A stretch of DNA of 64,000 nt, from the NCBI RefSeq assembly GCF_000315915.1, contig NC_020192.1, forward strand, positions 1 to 64,000, written 5' to 3'. The DNA is from Henningerozyma blattae CBS 6284. Its lineage: Eukaryota; Ascomycota; Saccharomycetes; Saccharomycetales; Saccharomycetaceae. The position numbers and the translations under genes were made by a program. Position 1 is the stretch's first letter. Each line of letters opens with the position of its first letter. Shown here piece after piece: positions 18,713-29,424 of the stretch. The notes beneath the pieces are model-generated. The model made no database searches. It saw only the letters and a list, made by a program, of their open reading frames with translations, and was not told the origin of the DNA.

Positions 18713-20887
18713 ATGAAGACTGAAAAGGATCTGGAAATTTTAAAAAAAGCAAGTATAACTGCTGCTCAAAGGCGTCAAATACTCAAGCAAGATCGCCGTA
18801 AGAAATTCAAAGACCTTGCCATTCAAGATACTAATAACTCATCAATTGCGTCTAAAAGAAGTGTTGAAAAATTGTATTTACCAAAACTCGATTGGAATAA
18901 GTCAGAAAGCGATCAAGGAAATGGTAATGAGACACAACTTGAATATTTTAAATATTTTGTTCGAAAAGGTCCTAAGAGATCTCCTTGTATTAATAGAGGT
19001 TATTGGTTACGTTTACATGCTATCAGAAGTAGACTAGATTCAATCATTGGAGGTACTTCTGGTAATATTCTTATAATTAACCTAGGATGTGGTTATGATC
19101 CATTAGCATTTCAGTTATTAGATAAAAAGAATGTGTCTAGCAGAATGTATCATGAAAGAGTTTCATTTTTGGATATTGATTATGAAGAAATGATTGCTAC
19201 TAAGTCTAAAATTATTAGAGAAACAGCAGAGTTGTCTAACATTACAGGTAAAGAAATTCCAACCTCTTCTGACTTTGATTCCACAGAATATAATTCTCCA
19301 AAATATAAAACCAAGATTTGTAACTTAAATGATTCTAAATCATTTAATAACTTAATTCAAACTATGGATATATCTGATTCAAATCTAATTAAAGTATTTA
19401 TTGCAGAAGTATCGTTAGCATATATGGCTCCAGAAAAAGCTGATGAAATTATTCAAATATGTGGTAATCTAGAAAAGAGTCATTTCATTATCATGGAACA
19501 ATTAATACCTCAAGGTGTTAACGAACCTTTTTCAAAGCAAATGCTAAAACATTTCAAAAAAAATGATTCACCTTTGCAGTGTGTTTTAAAATATCAAACT
19601 ATTGAATCACAAAAAAACAGATTTGAAAAATTGAATTTCAATTACGTTAATGCTGGTGATATGTTTCAATTATGGTTACAGACCTCAGATGAATTGATTA
19701 GTAAAGTTGAAAAGATTCAACCATTTGACGAATTAGAAGAATTTCACCTCTTTAGTCATCATTACATATTGTGTCATGCAACTAATGATAGCGAATTTGT
19801 ATTTACCCCAAAATATAAATTTGTCGATAATAAATCATTAGATAAACAATTCAAAATTTATAACGATAAAAATGTTAAAATTAGGGATTTAGGCTTCGAT
19901 ATTAAAAGGCGATTTGGTACATCTATAATGTCCGAGAATTATAAAAATATTGATAGTATTATCTACAATTCAGGTTGTAATCCTGCTCGTCTTGATTCTA
20001 CTATTAAGATTGGATTAGATGTAGAAATTGATAACTTCAAAGATAATATTGAACTCTTGGAAAATAATTCAGATACAGGCTTATTTCCAACTGCTAGAAT
20101 GTGTCATAGCTTTACAACATTAAGTGATACTGAAGCAATAGTTATTGGTGGAAGAACTGGTCCAAATCAAAGCATATGGGATTCATGGATATACCATTTA
20201 GAGACTCGCAAATGGAGAAAAATCAACGATTCTTTGACATCTAGGTATAGGCATGCCTCCTGTAGCTTGGGGAAAGATCGGATTCTAGTAGTAGGTGGTG
20301 TTGTAGACGCTATTGATAACAATAAGAGCATATTTGCCATTTATGATAAAACTACAAATAAAATCGAATGCTGTGAGCCTCAAAATTCGAAAGGTAGCTG
20401 CATTAAGACAGTATTTACTTCACTTGTATCCTCTGCTATTGCCTCCTTGCGTGGCATTTCAGGAACCACAACAGTAGCTATCATAGGAGGTGAATCCGAT
20501 GGCAAAACAATTCAAGATACATTAACTATATATTCTTATAAAGACAAAATGTTAAGATTTACCAGACAATTTCAATGTCCGCTTTTTAAAAGATATGGCT
20601 CACAAATAGCTTTCATCGATGATACCCATATTCTTATTGTGGGTGGAACCAGTGACACTATTTTATTTGGACAAGATAGCACAATTGCTATTGCCGATAT
20701 TACAACAGGTGAGGCATATGGTGTTCATATACCAGATAGTATCTGGGAAAACTCACCAATTTGTTTTGTAGGCAGCTCATTACAACGTGTATCTTCCAAT
20801 AAATTTGTGATTGTTGGCGGTGGTGCAACATGTTACGGGTTTGGATCTATTTCTAGTAATATTTTTGAATTGGATATTTCTCTATAA
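18713..20887 (+). CDS. PPM2: tRNA wybutosine-synthesis enzyme Ppm2/Tyw4
   Basis: The 724-residue protein joins a leucine-carboxyl-methyltransferase-type SAM domain (residues about 1-330) to a C-terminal kelch propeller (about 450-724). The SAM-binding loop is NLGCGYDPLAF near residue 122. Kelch signatures include VIGGRTGPNQSIWD, VVGGVVDAI, IIGGESDGK and IVGGTSDTI. S. cerevisiae Ppm2 (695 aa) methylates and methoxycarbonylates the last intermediate of wybutosine at G37 of tRNA-Phe. The catalytic domain resembles Ppm1 but the kelch part identifies Tyw4. Confidence 0.95.
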   Translation: MKTEKDLEILKKASITAAQRRQILKQDRRKKFKDLAIQDTNNSSIASKRSVEKLYLPKLDWNKSESDQGNGNETQLEYFKYFVRKGPKRSPCINRGYWLRLHAIRSRLDSIIGGTSGNILIINLGCGYDPLAFQLLDKKNVSSRMYHERVSFLDIDYEEMIATKSKIIRETAELSNITGKEIPTSSDFDSTEYNSPKYKTKICNLNDSKSFNNLIQTMDISDSNLIKVFIAEVSLAYMAPEKADEIIQICGNLEKSHFIIMEQLIPQGVNEPFSKQMLKHFKKNDSPLQCVLKYQTIESQKNRFEKLNFNYVNAGDMFQLWLQTSDELISKVEKIQPFDELEEFHLFSHHYILCHATNDSEFVFTPKYKFVDNKSLDKQFKIYNDKNVKIRDLGFDIKRRFGTSIMSENYKNIDSIIYNSGCNPARLDSTIKIGLDVEIDNFKDNIELLENNSDTGLFPTARMCHSFTTLSDTEAIVIGGRTGPNQSIWDSWIYHLETRKWRKINDSLTSRYRHASCSLGKDRILVVGGVVDAIDNNKSIFAIYDKTTNKIECCEPQNSKGSCIKTVFTSLVSSAIASLRGISGTTTVAIIGGESDGKTIQDTLTIYSYKDKMLRFTRQFQCPLFKRYGSQIAFIDDTHILIVGGTSDTILFGQDSTIAIADITTGEAYGVHIPDSIWENSPICFVGSSLQRVSSNKFVIVGGGATCYGFGSISSNIFELDISL

Positions 20888-21348
20888 TTAATATTATCAT
20901 CTATTCTGTAATGATGGAAATATATTTTACTTTTATATTATATTACTGACATTATAAGTACGTTATCTTTTCACAGCTCTTCCAGGGTTCGAACAGGAGA
21001 CACCCCTAAAAATTCACGGAGTTGTCTACCTTGAAAAGGAAATAAAACAGGAGAAGGTAAGGAAGTTTCTGATTACCTGAATTGAACTTTGTTTTTTTGT
21101 TTGGCAGATTTATACTAATAGTAAAAAAATAGCAACCTTCAACTAATACAATAGTCTTTGAAGTTATCTAGTACTCTGTTTTACCTGTAGCTACATATTT
21201 AAATTGAAGATTCAACTGAAGCATTGGTAGAAATTAAAGGTCCTGAAATTTTGTAAGAGGACTGTCATTATTGAAAGTTTACTAATTAGATTTCAACAAA
21301 AATTATTCATAAGTTTTAACTAGCCTGTGGAATTGAAGTATCATAAAT
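20888..21348. other. PPM2-LEM3 spacer
   Basis: 461 bp. A GGGTTCGAACAGG stretch near 20985-20997 looks like a tRNA B box, but the flanking bases do not form a T-stem and no A box or acceptor stem is found. It otherwise holds the LEM3 promoter without a motif I can name. Confidence 0.6.
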
Positions 21349-22665
21349 ATGGCGCGTTTCGACCTAACCGATATGGGTGGCACTATATTCCATCGTAAAA
21401 CTAAGGAAGAAAAATATGGGCCTGGAATTCAAGGAGCTGCTGGTGATGAATATGATGAGCAAGAGTGTCAACAACAACAAGAACAACAGCAGCAGCAAGA
21501 TGAAGTAGATGCATCTGAATTTGAAGATGATGATATTCTGCCTCCTGTGGTGAGAAACCGTAGGCCAAAGGAAAATAAGTTTACACAGCAGAGGCTTGCT
21601 GCCATTGATCCTGTTTTCACACCGAGTATTGTTGTGCCTTTATATTTATTGATTGCTGTAGTATTCGTTATTGTCGGAGGTTGTTTGTTGTCCGTATCCT
21701 CCAGAGTGAATGAAATTAAGTTATATTATGAAGAATGTAGCACTCAAGCTCCAACTAATGATTGGGGGGATATGCCTAAACATGCCTATGATTTCTATTA
21801 TCATCAGTATCAACAGTTTAACGTGTCTCCACAATGGAAATTTGTGGACGACCCAAATGATGATTTCCATGAAAAAGGAACATGTCAAATCAGATTCACA
21901 GTTCCGATTAAATTTAAAAATACTGTTTTTGTAAATTATTTGTTGGAAAAATTTTATGCCAACCATAGAAGATACGTTCTATCTTATAATGAAGATCAAA
22001 TAAGAGGGAAGCCGGCTTCTTATCATGATGTCCATGGCCATACCGGTATCAATTGTAAGCCGTTATCAAGAAATAACGAGAATGGTAAAGTGTATTACCC
22101 TTGTGGGTTGATTGCTAACTCCATGTTTAATGATACCTATCCAATGGAATTAGTTAATGTTCAAGATCCGACAAACAATTACCAATTAACAAACAAGGGG
22201 ATCAATTATCACTCAGATAGAGAAAGATTTAGAAAGACAAGATATAATCACACAGAAATCTCTCCACCACCCAATTGGGTTAGGCAGTTCCCAAATGGTT
22301 ACAATGAGACAAACATACCAGATATACAAGACTGGGAAGAATTCCAAAATTGGATGAGGCCTGCAGCTTTTGATAAATTCGCAAAACTAATCAGACGTAA
22401 TCACACAGAAGACCTTTTACCAGGTGTTTATCAAATTGATATTGGATTGCATTGGCCTGTGACAGAATTCCATGGTAGAAAAGCGGTTTATATCACTCAT
22501 AGTTCTCAATTGGGTGGTAAAAATCCTTTCCTAGGTATCGTCTATTTGATTGGTGGTTGTTTATGTTGTGCAATGGCTGTGACAATTGTTGGGTTTTATA
22601 TGATTAGTAGCAGACGTATCGCAGATCCATCACAATTATCTTGGAATAGGCCGAAATTAAATTGA
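21349..22665 (+). CDS. LEM3: Phospholipid flippase subunit Lem3 (CDC50 family)
   Basis: The 438-residue protein has the CDC50 layout: a cytoplasmic N-terminus, one membrane helix (about 98-122), a large glycosylated exoplasmic loop with several NxT/S sites and conserved cysteines, and a second helix near the C-terminus (about 390-415). Conserved stretches include FTQQRLAAIDPVFTP before helix 1 and YYPCGLIANSMFND. S. cerevisiae Lem3 (414 aa) is the partner of the plasma-membrane P4-ATPases Dnf1 and Dnf2. A Gln-rich patch lies near residues 42-50. Orthology to LEM3 over CDC50/YNR048W rests on its place next to FIG4 and KRE1. Confidence 0.93.
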   Translation: MARFDLTDMGGTIFHRKTKEEKYGPGIQGAAGDEYDEQECQQQQEQQQQQDEVDASEFEDDDILPPVVRNRRPKENKFTQQRLAAIDPVFTPSIVVPLYLLIAVVFVIVGGCLLSVSSRVNEIKLYYEECSTQAPTNDWGDMPKHAYDFYYHQYQQFNVSPQWKFVDDPNDDFHEKGTCQIRFTVPIKFKNTVFVNYLLEKFYANHRRYVLSYNEDQIRGKPASYHDVHGHTGINCKPLSRNNENGKVYYPCGLIANSMFNDTYPMELVNVQDPTNNYQLTNKGINYHSDRERFRKTRYNHTEISPPPNWVRQFPNGYNETNIPDIQDWEEFQNWMRPAAFDKFAKLIRRNHTEDLLPGVYQIDIGLHWPVTEFHGRKAVYITHSSQLGGKNPFLGIVYLIGGCLCCAMAVTIVGFYMISSRRIADPSQLSWNRPKLN

Positions 22666-23853
22666 AGTTTCTATTATAATACTGATCACTATAGCCTATT
22701 ACATTACCAATTCTGCATATTTTATTAAAGAAGGTTTTTTTCATAAAAAATTACATTCCTTATTTTGTTTTAATTTATTTATCTCCTCTGTTCTCTCTTA
22801 ACTTTATTCATCAAGACAACTCAATCTCTGTGAGCTTTGCCGCTTACTTCATACATATGTTATTGCTAAAATTAATATTATTAGTTTATTTTGGCTAATT
22901 TTAATTTTTTTCCCCTAATTTAAGACATCATTTACACTCATATAAACATCACAATTGCATTTTGGAGGGCATAAGTTGTCATTGTTCTTTAGTTTCTCTG
23001 TAACCATTTTTATATTCATCTTTTATCGTTAATTTTTTCTTCAATTCTCGTATATATAATTTTTATTAAAATCACAAAGTTGCACTAGCCTCTTTTTTTA
23101 AAAAAAGTCACATATTCATTCTAATATTGTTCTTTACAAGTCATGCTTTTGTTTGGTTACATCTTCCAGTTTGATGGCATTTTGATATGCATCCGTTTAA
23201 ACAACTATTACTAAAAAAATAATAAAAATAAAAGAAAAAAGAATAGAAATACGCCCCATTAATTGTCCAAGCAAAATCTATACAAATTTGGATATTTAAC
23301 TGTCATCTCTACGTTATAAATTTTTGTTAAGCAACTGACTCATTGCCCAAATCTAAATATTTCAAAATACTTTCATATTATTCTCTGTGACTCACGCTTT
23401 ACAAAAACGGGTCTACGCAACTTTGTTAGACAGTTATAATCATATACCAAAAATCAAATAAAGGTTTTTACCGAGAAATTTTCTCTTCTGAAAATTGGTG
23501 AAATATTTGGCCCGTTTAGGAAATATACCTCATCACTTCCATAATTAAAAGTTACTACAAGAATATTAAATGAGATTTGCTTGTATTGCTTTTGAATGTA
23601 TTTGGAACTGTACCTTGTGTGAACTTGTATGCTTTTGCAAATTTGTACCCTTTATACGGTGAATTGTACTAGATTATTAGTCAATCTAATAGAAGAAATA
23701 TAAAAGTGTTAAAATATCAAAAGAATTGATGTTATACTTTTGATCATTAATTTACAAAACGTATATAAATATATCAAGATATTATAAAATTATCTCCTAC
23801 ATTATTAATACATTTATTTAAACACGTTTCATAACATTTCTTAATCCAATACA
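22666..23853. promoter_or_regulatory. Long ARG8 upstream region with twin Gcn4 sites
   Basis: Nearly 1.2 kb without a gene. Two perfect TGACTCA sites (23336-23342 and 23388-23394), 52 bp apart and about 460-520 bp before the ARG8 ATG, match the consensus of Gcn4, the activator of amino-acid biosynthesis genes. No ncRNA is recognised in the rest, which is AT-rich with poly-A and poly-T tracts. Confidence 0.75.
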
Positions 23854-25128
23854 ATGTTCAAAAGATCACTATCGAATACTACTAAAAAAATGGTTGCATC
23901 TAATTTAATTGAAGCTAATAGTTTCCAAGTTACTACCTACGCAAGACCCGAAAATCTATGTTTTACAAGAGGTAAAAATGCTATTCTTTTTGATGATATT
24001 AATAACAAGCAATATATTGATTTCACTGCAGGTATTGCTGTAACTGGGTTAGGTCATAGTAACCCTGAAGTAGCAGAAGTTATTTCCAAACAAGCCTTAA
24101 AGTTAGTTCATTCATCAAATTTATATTATAATGAAGAGTGTTTGAAATTAAGTGAAAAATTGATAGAAAAAACAATCCAATTTGACGGGCAATCTGATGC
24201 AACAAAAGTTTTCTTATGTAATTCTGGTACTGAAGCAAACGAAGCTGCTTTAAAATTCGCCAAGAAACATGGTATTATTAAGAATCCTAAAAAGCAAGGT
24301 ATTATTGCGTTCGAAAATTCTTTCCATGGCAGAACGATGGGTGCACTATCTGCAACTTGGGGTATAAAATATAGAGTACCATTTGGAGATTTGGTTCCAC
24401 ATTTCAAATTCTTAAATATTAATGACGAATTAGGTAAATTACAAGCCTACATTGAGCAAAATGCTTCAGAAATTGCAGGTTTGATTATCGAGCCAATTCA
24501 AGGTGAAGGTGGTATCTTCCCAATTCCAACTGAAAAATTAATCGGTTTGAAAAAAATATGTCACGATAATGATATCATCGTTATTTATGATGAAATTCAG
24601 TGTGGTTTAGGACGTTCAGGTAAATTATGGGCCCATTCTTACTTACCAAAGGAAGCTCATCCTGATATTTTTACATCTGCCAAAGCTTTGGGTAATGGTT
24701 TCCCAATTGGTGCTACAATTATCAATGACAAGGTCAATAATGCTCTACAAGTTGGTGACCACGGTACGACATATGGTGGTAATCCACTAGGTTCTGCTGT
24801 TAGTAATTACGTAGTTGATGTTATTGCTGATCAAAAATTTTTAGATCACGTTAATGAAAAGAGTAAAATTTTTGTTTCATTCCTAAAAAGTTTGCAAGAG
24901 AAATATCCAAATCAAATTAAAGATGTTAGGGGTAAAGGTTTAATATTAGGTGTTGAATTTGCTGAATCACCTGCTTCAATTGTTGTGAAGGCAAGAGAAT
25001 TAGGTTTATTGATTATTACTGCTGGTAAGACTACCGTTAGATTCGTTCCAGCTTTGACTATTGAAGATGATATTGCCCAAAAAGGTTTAGAAATTTTTGA
25101 GCAAGCTGTTAAAGAAGTATTAAATTAA
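23854..25128 (+). CDS. ARG8: Mitochondrial acetylornithine aminotransferase
   Basis: The 424-residue class-III PLP aminotransferase corresponds to S. cerevisiae Arg8 (423 aa), which makes N-acetylornithine in the mitochondrial arginine/ornithine pathway. The first ~15 residues ([16 protein letters not shown]) are basic and hydroxylated, a mitochondrial targeting signal. Conserved sites are [16 protein letters not shown] (phosphate-binding, about 127), [14 protein letters not shown] (about 157), [13 protein letters not shown] (about 248) and the Schiff-base Lys in [14 protein letters not shown] (about 277). Twin upstream Gcn4 sites fit general amino-acid control. Confidence 0.97.
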   Translation: MFKRSLSNTTKKMVASNLIEANSFQVTTYARPENLCFTRGKNAILFDDINNKQYIDFTAGIAVTGLGHSNPEVAEVISKQALKLVHSSNLYYNEECLKLSEKLIEKTIQFDGQSDATKVFLCNSGTEANEAALKFAKKHGIIKNPKKQGIIAFENSFHGRTMGALSATWGIKYRVPFGDLVPHFKFLNINDELGKLQAYIEQNASEIAGLIIEPIQGEGGIFPIPTEKLIGLKKICHDNDIIVIYDEIQCGLGRSGKLWAHSYLPKEAHPDIFTSAKALGNGFPIGATIINDKVNNALQVGDHGTTYGGNPLGSAVSNYVVDVIADQKFLDHVNEKSKIFVSFLKSLQEKYPNQIKDVRGKGLILGVEFAESPASIVVKARELGLLIITAGKTTVRFVPALTIEDDIAQKGLEIFEQAVKEVLN

Positions 25129-25279
25129 ATTTATAATACATAATTGTTTATAGTACTGCATTTTATTAACAACCAAATAATATTATTTAATTGTTATGAT
25201 AGATAATAAATATTTTAATCTGTGTTATTCATTGATATGCCAAAAAAAAAAAGGAGAAAAACAGAGAAAATCTGTAATC

Positions 25280-25905
25280 TCAAAAAAATATAAATAATAG
25301 TAATAGAAAAACAAAAATAAAATGAGTATTGCCTTTTATTACAAGATGACTAAATAGATTCTCAGAGTTTGAAGTTTTAATAAAATCGTTTTGGCCATCT
25401 CTTGTCCTAGTATATTCTATAGCACCACTTCTTGGAGTTGACAATTGAGAAAATTGGTCAGTATATTTTTGAACATAAGTAGTTTGAACAATTGCAGGTT
25501 GGCCATTTATTGTTAAAGTGGCCCACATCATGGTGGGTAACCTTGTTATTGTTGTTAATTTAGTTTTGTCAACAGTTAATGTAATATATGGCTCCAATGT
25601 TAATTGGCTTGGAGGAACTTTAGATGGGGTTGTAAATTTAGTTGAAGGATCATTTATAGTATTAAGAGGTTTTCCTGAGTTTTTAAAAAAAATTTATTTG
25701 ATTGTAATGAATTTGAAAAATATCCTTTGTTTTTCTGTACTTTTTTTACATTTGTATTCATTCTACCGTGCTGAAGAGTATTTGAAACTAAGTTATCTAG
25801 TGTAATACTGTTTAAATTAGAGGGTACAAATTCTTCATTATTCTTTGCTTGAACAATTTTAATAGCATTTACCAAATTAAAAATAAGAAGAGATATATTT
25901 TTCAT
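25280..25905 (-). CDS. KRE1: Cell-wall glycoprotein Kre1, frameshifted
   Basis: The gene is seen as two minus-strand pieces in different frames. The first (from ATG 25905) starts with a signal peptide. The second carries the Kre1 core (WATLTINGQPAIVQTTYVQKYTDQFSQLSTPRSGAIEYT) and a C-terminal hydrophobic tail (FIFVFLLLLFIFF) expected for GPI anchoring. The frames meet at a T8-A5 homopolymer pair on the coding strand (25680-25693), where one extra base would join them. Kre1 is a surface O-glycoprotein needed for beta-1,6-glucan and, in S. cerevisiae, K1 toxin binding. The position between LEM3 and VNX1 matches YNL322C exactly. It is short (about 208 codons against 313 in yeast), mainly through loss of the Ser/Thr-rich middle. 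Confidence 0.82.
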
Positions 25906-26760
25906 AATTAATTGTATGCTATTGTATAGAGAATCTTGAACTCAATAACATAAAATAATGTAAATAAATCGAATTAGATATTAAATTAATTAATATTTTA
26001 CGCTCAACAAAGAATATAAGATTTAAATAATAAAATTAATTATTTTATTTTTCTGGTATATCTTTAACTTTGTGTTATATGGGTTTCTTTTATTTCCGAT
26101 TTCTGTGGACAATGAAAGTAAAAAAATACGGTTTTCCCAACAAAACTTAAACAATGTTACTTGAAAGTATTAATAAAGCAGAAATTTATCTCATAAGGCC
26201 TATTATTACTCTATGTGGGACTTATTAGGTATTATTTATTCGTACAAATATCTTTCCAATATTAAGTAATGCATAAAAATCTGTATAAGTTTATAATAAC
26301 AGATTCTATTTATATGCGAAAAAACGCAGGTTATATAAAAATATCTGACCAGCGGTCGAACTGTTCAAAATATTGTTGCTCATAGTTTAATTCTTAGTTA
26401 AGTAATCTGTTTGAATAATTATAATATTATTATTATAAAAAATCTCATTATAATTACCTAAAAATATTTATCAGAAATAGCGCCACTACCCATCTCCGAA
26501 GTACCCTTAAAGATAAAATGACACCTAAAAATTCTTCAAAACTGATAATGAAATTTTTTTCATTATGAAAGTATTCCATTATCAACAATATAGATTTTAA
26601 ATCCAAACTAATTAAATATTATTATATTTAAAAAAATCGATTATAAGAAAAACGACTCAGCTTTAATTTTTTTATAATATCTGACCATACTTTAAAATTT
26701 TATCCATTTTAAATTTGAATATTATTCATAAGATATAATATTTATATCTAAAAATTCTCC
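25906..26760. promoter_or_regulatory. Divergent promoter region KRE1 / VNX1
   Basis: 855 bp of very AT-rich sequence. I see no confident factor site; GCGAAAAAACGCAGG at 26317-26331 is the most GC-rich patch. No ORF or RNA is recognised. Confidence 0.5.
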
Positions 26761-29424
26761 ATGCAGAATAATTCTTCTCTGACAAATATATTAAATAAAA
26801 ACCAATCTTTACCAAATTTGAATAATGATACTAGCACACATAAAAAAGTTAGATCAAATAAAATTTCTGATATAACTCCAAATATTACAGGATTAGCCGC
26901 TGAAAATAGAAGTGACGAGACGCCATGGGATAACGAATCTGGAAATATGAACAGTCCTAAAAAAGATAAGCCTTTCATAGTTAATAAATTGAAATCTGAT
27001 TTTAGTCTCCCTCAAAAATATCCTGTTAATGAAGAACAACTTTCTCGTCAATTATCAGAAATGAGCATACGTGAACGGCAGAATACCATAAATGAAATAC
27101 ACCCATTTGGTGTTAAAATTTGGAAACCTGCTTTGTATAAGAAACAACGAGCAGTAAATTGGAAAGCTGTCAACGATACACAGGAGTTTTATCAAAAAAA
27201 CATCCCCGCCTTTGTAACAGCTATCAATTTAGTTTGGTCAGTTACATTTGGATTACTTTTATGTCTAATAACTCTAATTAGCTCAGTAATAATATATTTC
27301 CTTGGTGGAATGACAGAGAAATCCAAGAAATACAGGGATTTGTTAATAAGCACAGCATTCTATCTTTTTCACCCCTTTGGAACTGTAGTTTTTTTACATA
27401 AAGATAAGAAATATCTTTTAGAGGATGAAAATGACGGAATAAGCCCTGAACATTTCAATGCATGGGCTACATTACATAATAATAGATTATTTTTAAATCA
27501 CAATAATGAAAGGATTTTTGAAAATTCATTGTTACTAAAATCATCTCCGTTGGACTCTTATTATGGAAGTATTGAAAGACATTCAAGATTTCAAAATCTT
27601 AAAAAAGTTCAAGAATTCAATACGCAAAATACAAAGCTGCCTTCGATATCTTCAAACTATTTCCCTTTAAATCCATACATCAATCTTATGGATAAAGAAC
27701 GAACTTTCGACACTTTTGATGTTCACAGTATAACTGAAAACAAAAAATACCGTCTATTTGGGAGGGGCCCTTGGTCATGGCAAAGGCTTATATTCTTTCT
27801 AACCTTTTATACGATATTACAACCTTTTGTGTTATTTGTCTCATTTTTTTGTTGGCTAAGCGTGTTTCCAATCCCAATAAGTATCATTTTATGGAAATTG
27901 ATGTACCATCTAAGGAAACATCCTTTGGCTTTAGGTTATGAAAAAGCTATTACGTATGAATCAAACAAAAATATCACACTTACACCTCATCATTATTATC
28001 CACTCTTTAAGAAAGATCAAGTTAAAAGAAAGAAAATCCTTTTATGTACATTTCGATGTGCCGGGGTTATGTACTACAAATATACCATCGAAGGTATTAA
28101 TGTTATTGTTGTGAACCTTTCCCTTGTAGCTCTGTTTACCATTCTAGATTATTTTTATTTTCAAAAATATGCAAATATTCCCATTTTAACGAACAAATTA
28201 TTTATATTTTTACTTGGGCTCATCTCAATAATTCCATTATCTTTTTATATTGGACAAAGTATTGCTTCAATTTCAACCCAAACATCGATGGGATTAGGTG
28301 CAGTTTTAAATGCATTTTTTTCAACTATCGTTGAGCTCTTTTTATATATTATTGCATTAAGAAATGAAAAAAAACAACTAGTAGATGGCTCTATAGTTGG
28401 GTCCATTTTGGGTGCGATACTTTTATTACCAGGAATAGCAATGTCGACTGGTGCATTTAAGAGAAAAGTTCAACACTATAATCCTACAAGTGCTGGAATC
28501 TCTGCTACTCTCTTACTATATTCTATTATTTTAATCTCCATACCCACTATGGTTTATATGTTATATAAAGACGAGCCTCTAAAAGAAGGGTCTAAAGGAC
28601 ATTTACAGACTTACAACAAAATTATATCAAATATAACTCCAGTAGAGAGTACTATATTTTTTCAAAAAGTTTTAGAACCCTTATCAATTATATGTGTAAT
28701 ATTATTACTCTTAGCATATATGACCGGCCTTTATTTTACTCTAAGAACACATAAAAACATTATTTGGTATCAACAGTCTAGAAACTCTCAAAAATATGAA
28801 AATATTGCGAGCAATGAAGAAGGAGTACTCATACGACCTGAAAATAATGCTAGAGTACATCCTAAAAACAACAGTATTGACACACCTAATTGGTCGAAAA
28901 GAAAGTCAACACTTACATTACTTATTTCAACATTAATATATTCAATTATTGCAGAGATATTAATCAATTGTTTAAATACTATTATTCTGCAATATCCAAA
29001 TATACCAATGAAACTACTAGGTTTGATACTTTTTGCTTTAGTTCCCAACACTACTGAGTTCCTAAATGCAGTTTCTTTTTCACTTAATGGTAATGTTATG
29101 CTATCTCTAGAAATTGGTACTGCATATGCGCTACAGATTTGCCTATTACAAATTCCATTTTTGGTTTTATATTCTCATTACTTTGTATTTAAAGTATACC
29201 CAATTCCAACATATTCTCTGGATTATTTGGACCAAATAAAATTTAATACATCTTTTACTTTGGTATTTCCCTTATGGGATATAATAAGTCTGATATTCAG
29301 TACTCTACTTTTTGCATATATTTATGCTGAAGGTAAATCAAATTATTTTAAAGGAACTCTATTGATTTTATTATACATCGCTATAATTTCAGTATTTTAC
29401 TTTCAAACTTATTTTACAGTTTAA
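26761..29424 (+). CDS. VNX1: Vacuolar monovalent cation/H+ antiporter Vnx1
   Basis: The 887-residue protein belongs to the CaCA superfamily. A hydrophilic N-terminus (about 130 residues) is followed by many membrane segments. Two Na/Ca-exchanger repeats are visible: the first holds GLGAVLNAFFSTIVELFLYIIAL (about 515-537) and the second VPNTTEFLNAVSFSLNGNVMLSLEIGTAYALQ (about 760-790). The acidic residues in STIVELFLY and NTTEFLNA correspond to alpha-repeat transport sites. S. cerevisiae Vnx1 (908 aa) exchanges Na+ or K+ for H+ at the vacuole, unlike the shorter Ca2+-transporting Vcx1. The gene order KRE1-VNX1 matches YNL322C-YNL321W. Confidence 0.94.
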   Translation: MQNNSSLTNILNKNQSLPNLNNDTSTHKKVRSNKISDITPNITGLAAENRSDETPWDNESGNMNSPKKDKPFIVNKLKSDFSLPQKYPVNEEQLSRQLSEMSIRERQNTINEIHPFGVKIWKPALYKKQRAVNWKAVNDTQEFYQKNIPAFVTAINLVWSVTFGLLLCLITLISSVIIYFLGGMTEKSKKYRDLLISTAFYLFHPFGTVVFLHKDKKYLLEDENDGISPEHFNAWATLHNNRLFLNHNNERIFENSLLLKSSPLDSYYGSIERHSRFQNLKKVQEFNTQNTKLPSISSNYFPLNPYINLMDKERTFDTFDVHSITENKKYRLFGRGPWSWQRLIFFLTFYTILQPFVLFVSFFCWLSVFPIPISIILWKLMYHLRKHPLALGYEKAITYESNKNITLTPHHYYPLFKKDQVKRKKILLCTFRCAGVMYYKYTIEGINVIVVNLSLVALFTILDYFYFQKYANIPILTNKLFIFLLGLISIIPLSFYIGQSIASISTQTSMGLGAVLNAFFSTIVELFLYIIALRNEKKQLVDGSIVGSILGAILLLPGIAMSTGAFKRKVQHYNPTSAGISATLLLYSIILISIPTMVYMLYKDEPLKEGSKGHLQTYNKIISNITPVESTIFFQKVLEPLSIICVILLLLAYMTGLYFTLRTHKNIIWYQQSRNSQKYENIASNEEGVLIRPENNARVHPKNNSIDTPNWSKRKSTLTLLISTLIYSIIAEILINCLNTIILQYPNIPMKLLGLILFALVPNTTEFLNAVSFSLNGNVMLSLEIGTAYALQICLLQIPFLVLYSHYFVFKVYPIPTYSLDYLDQIKFNTSFTLVFPLWDIISLIFSTLLFAYIYAEGKSNYFKGTLLILLYIAIISVFYFQTYFTV

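Noticed and set aside
20975..21010. tRNA-like B box GGTTCGAAC between PPM2 and LEM3
   Set aside because: The flanking bases cannot form a T-stem on either strand, and no A box or acceptor stem is present.
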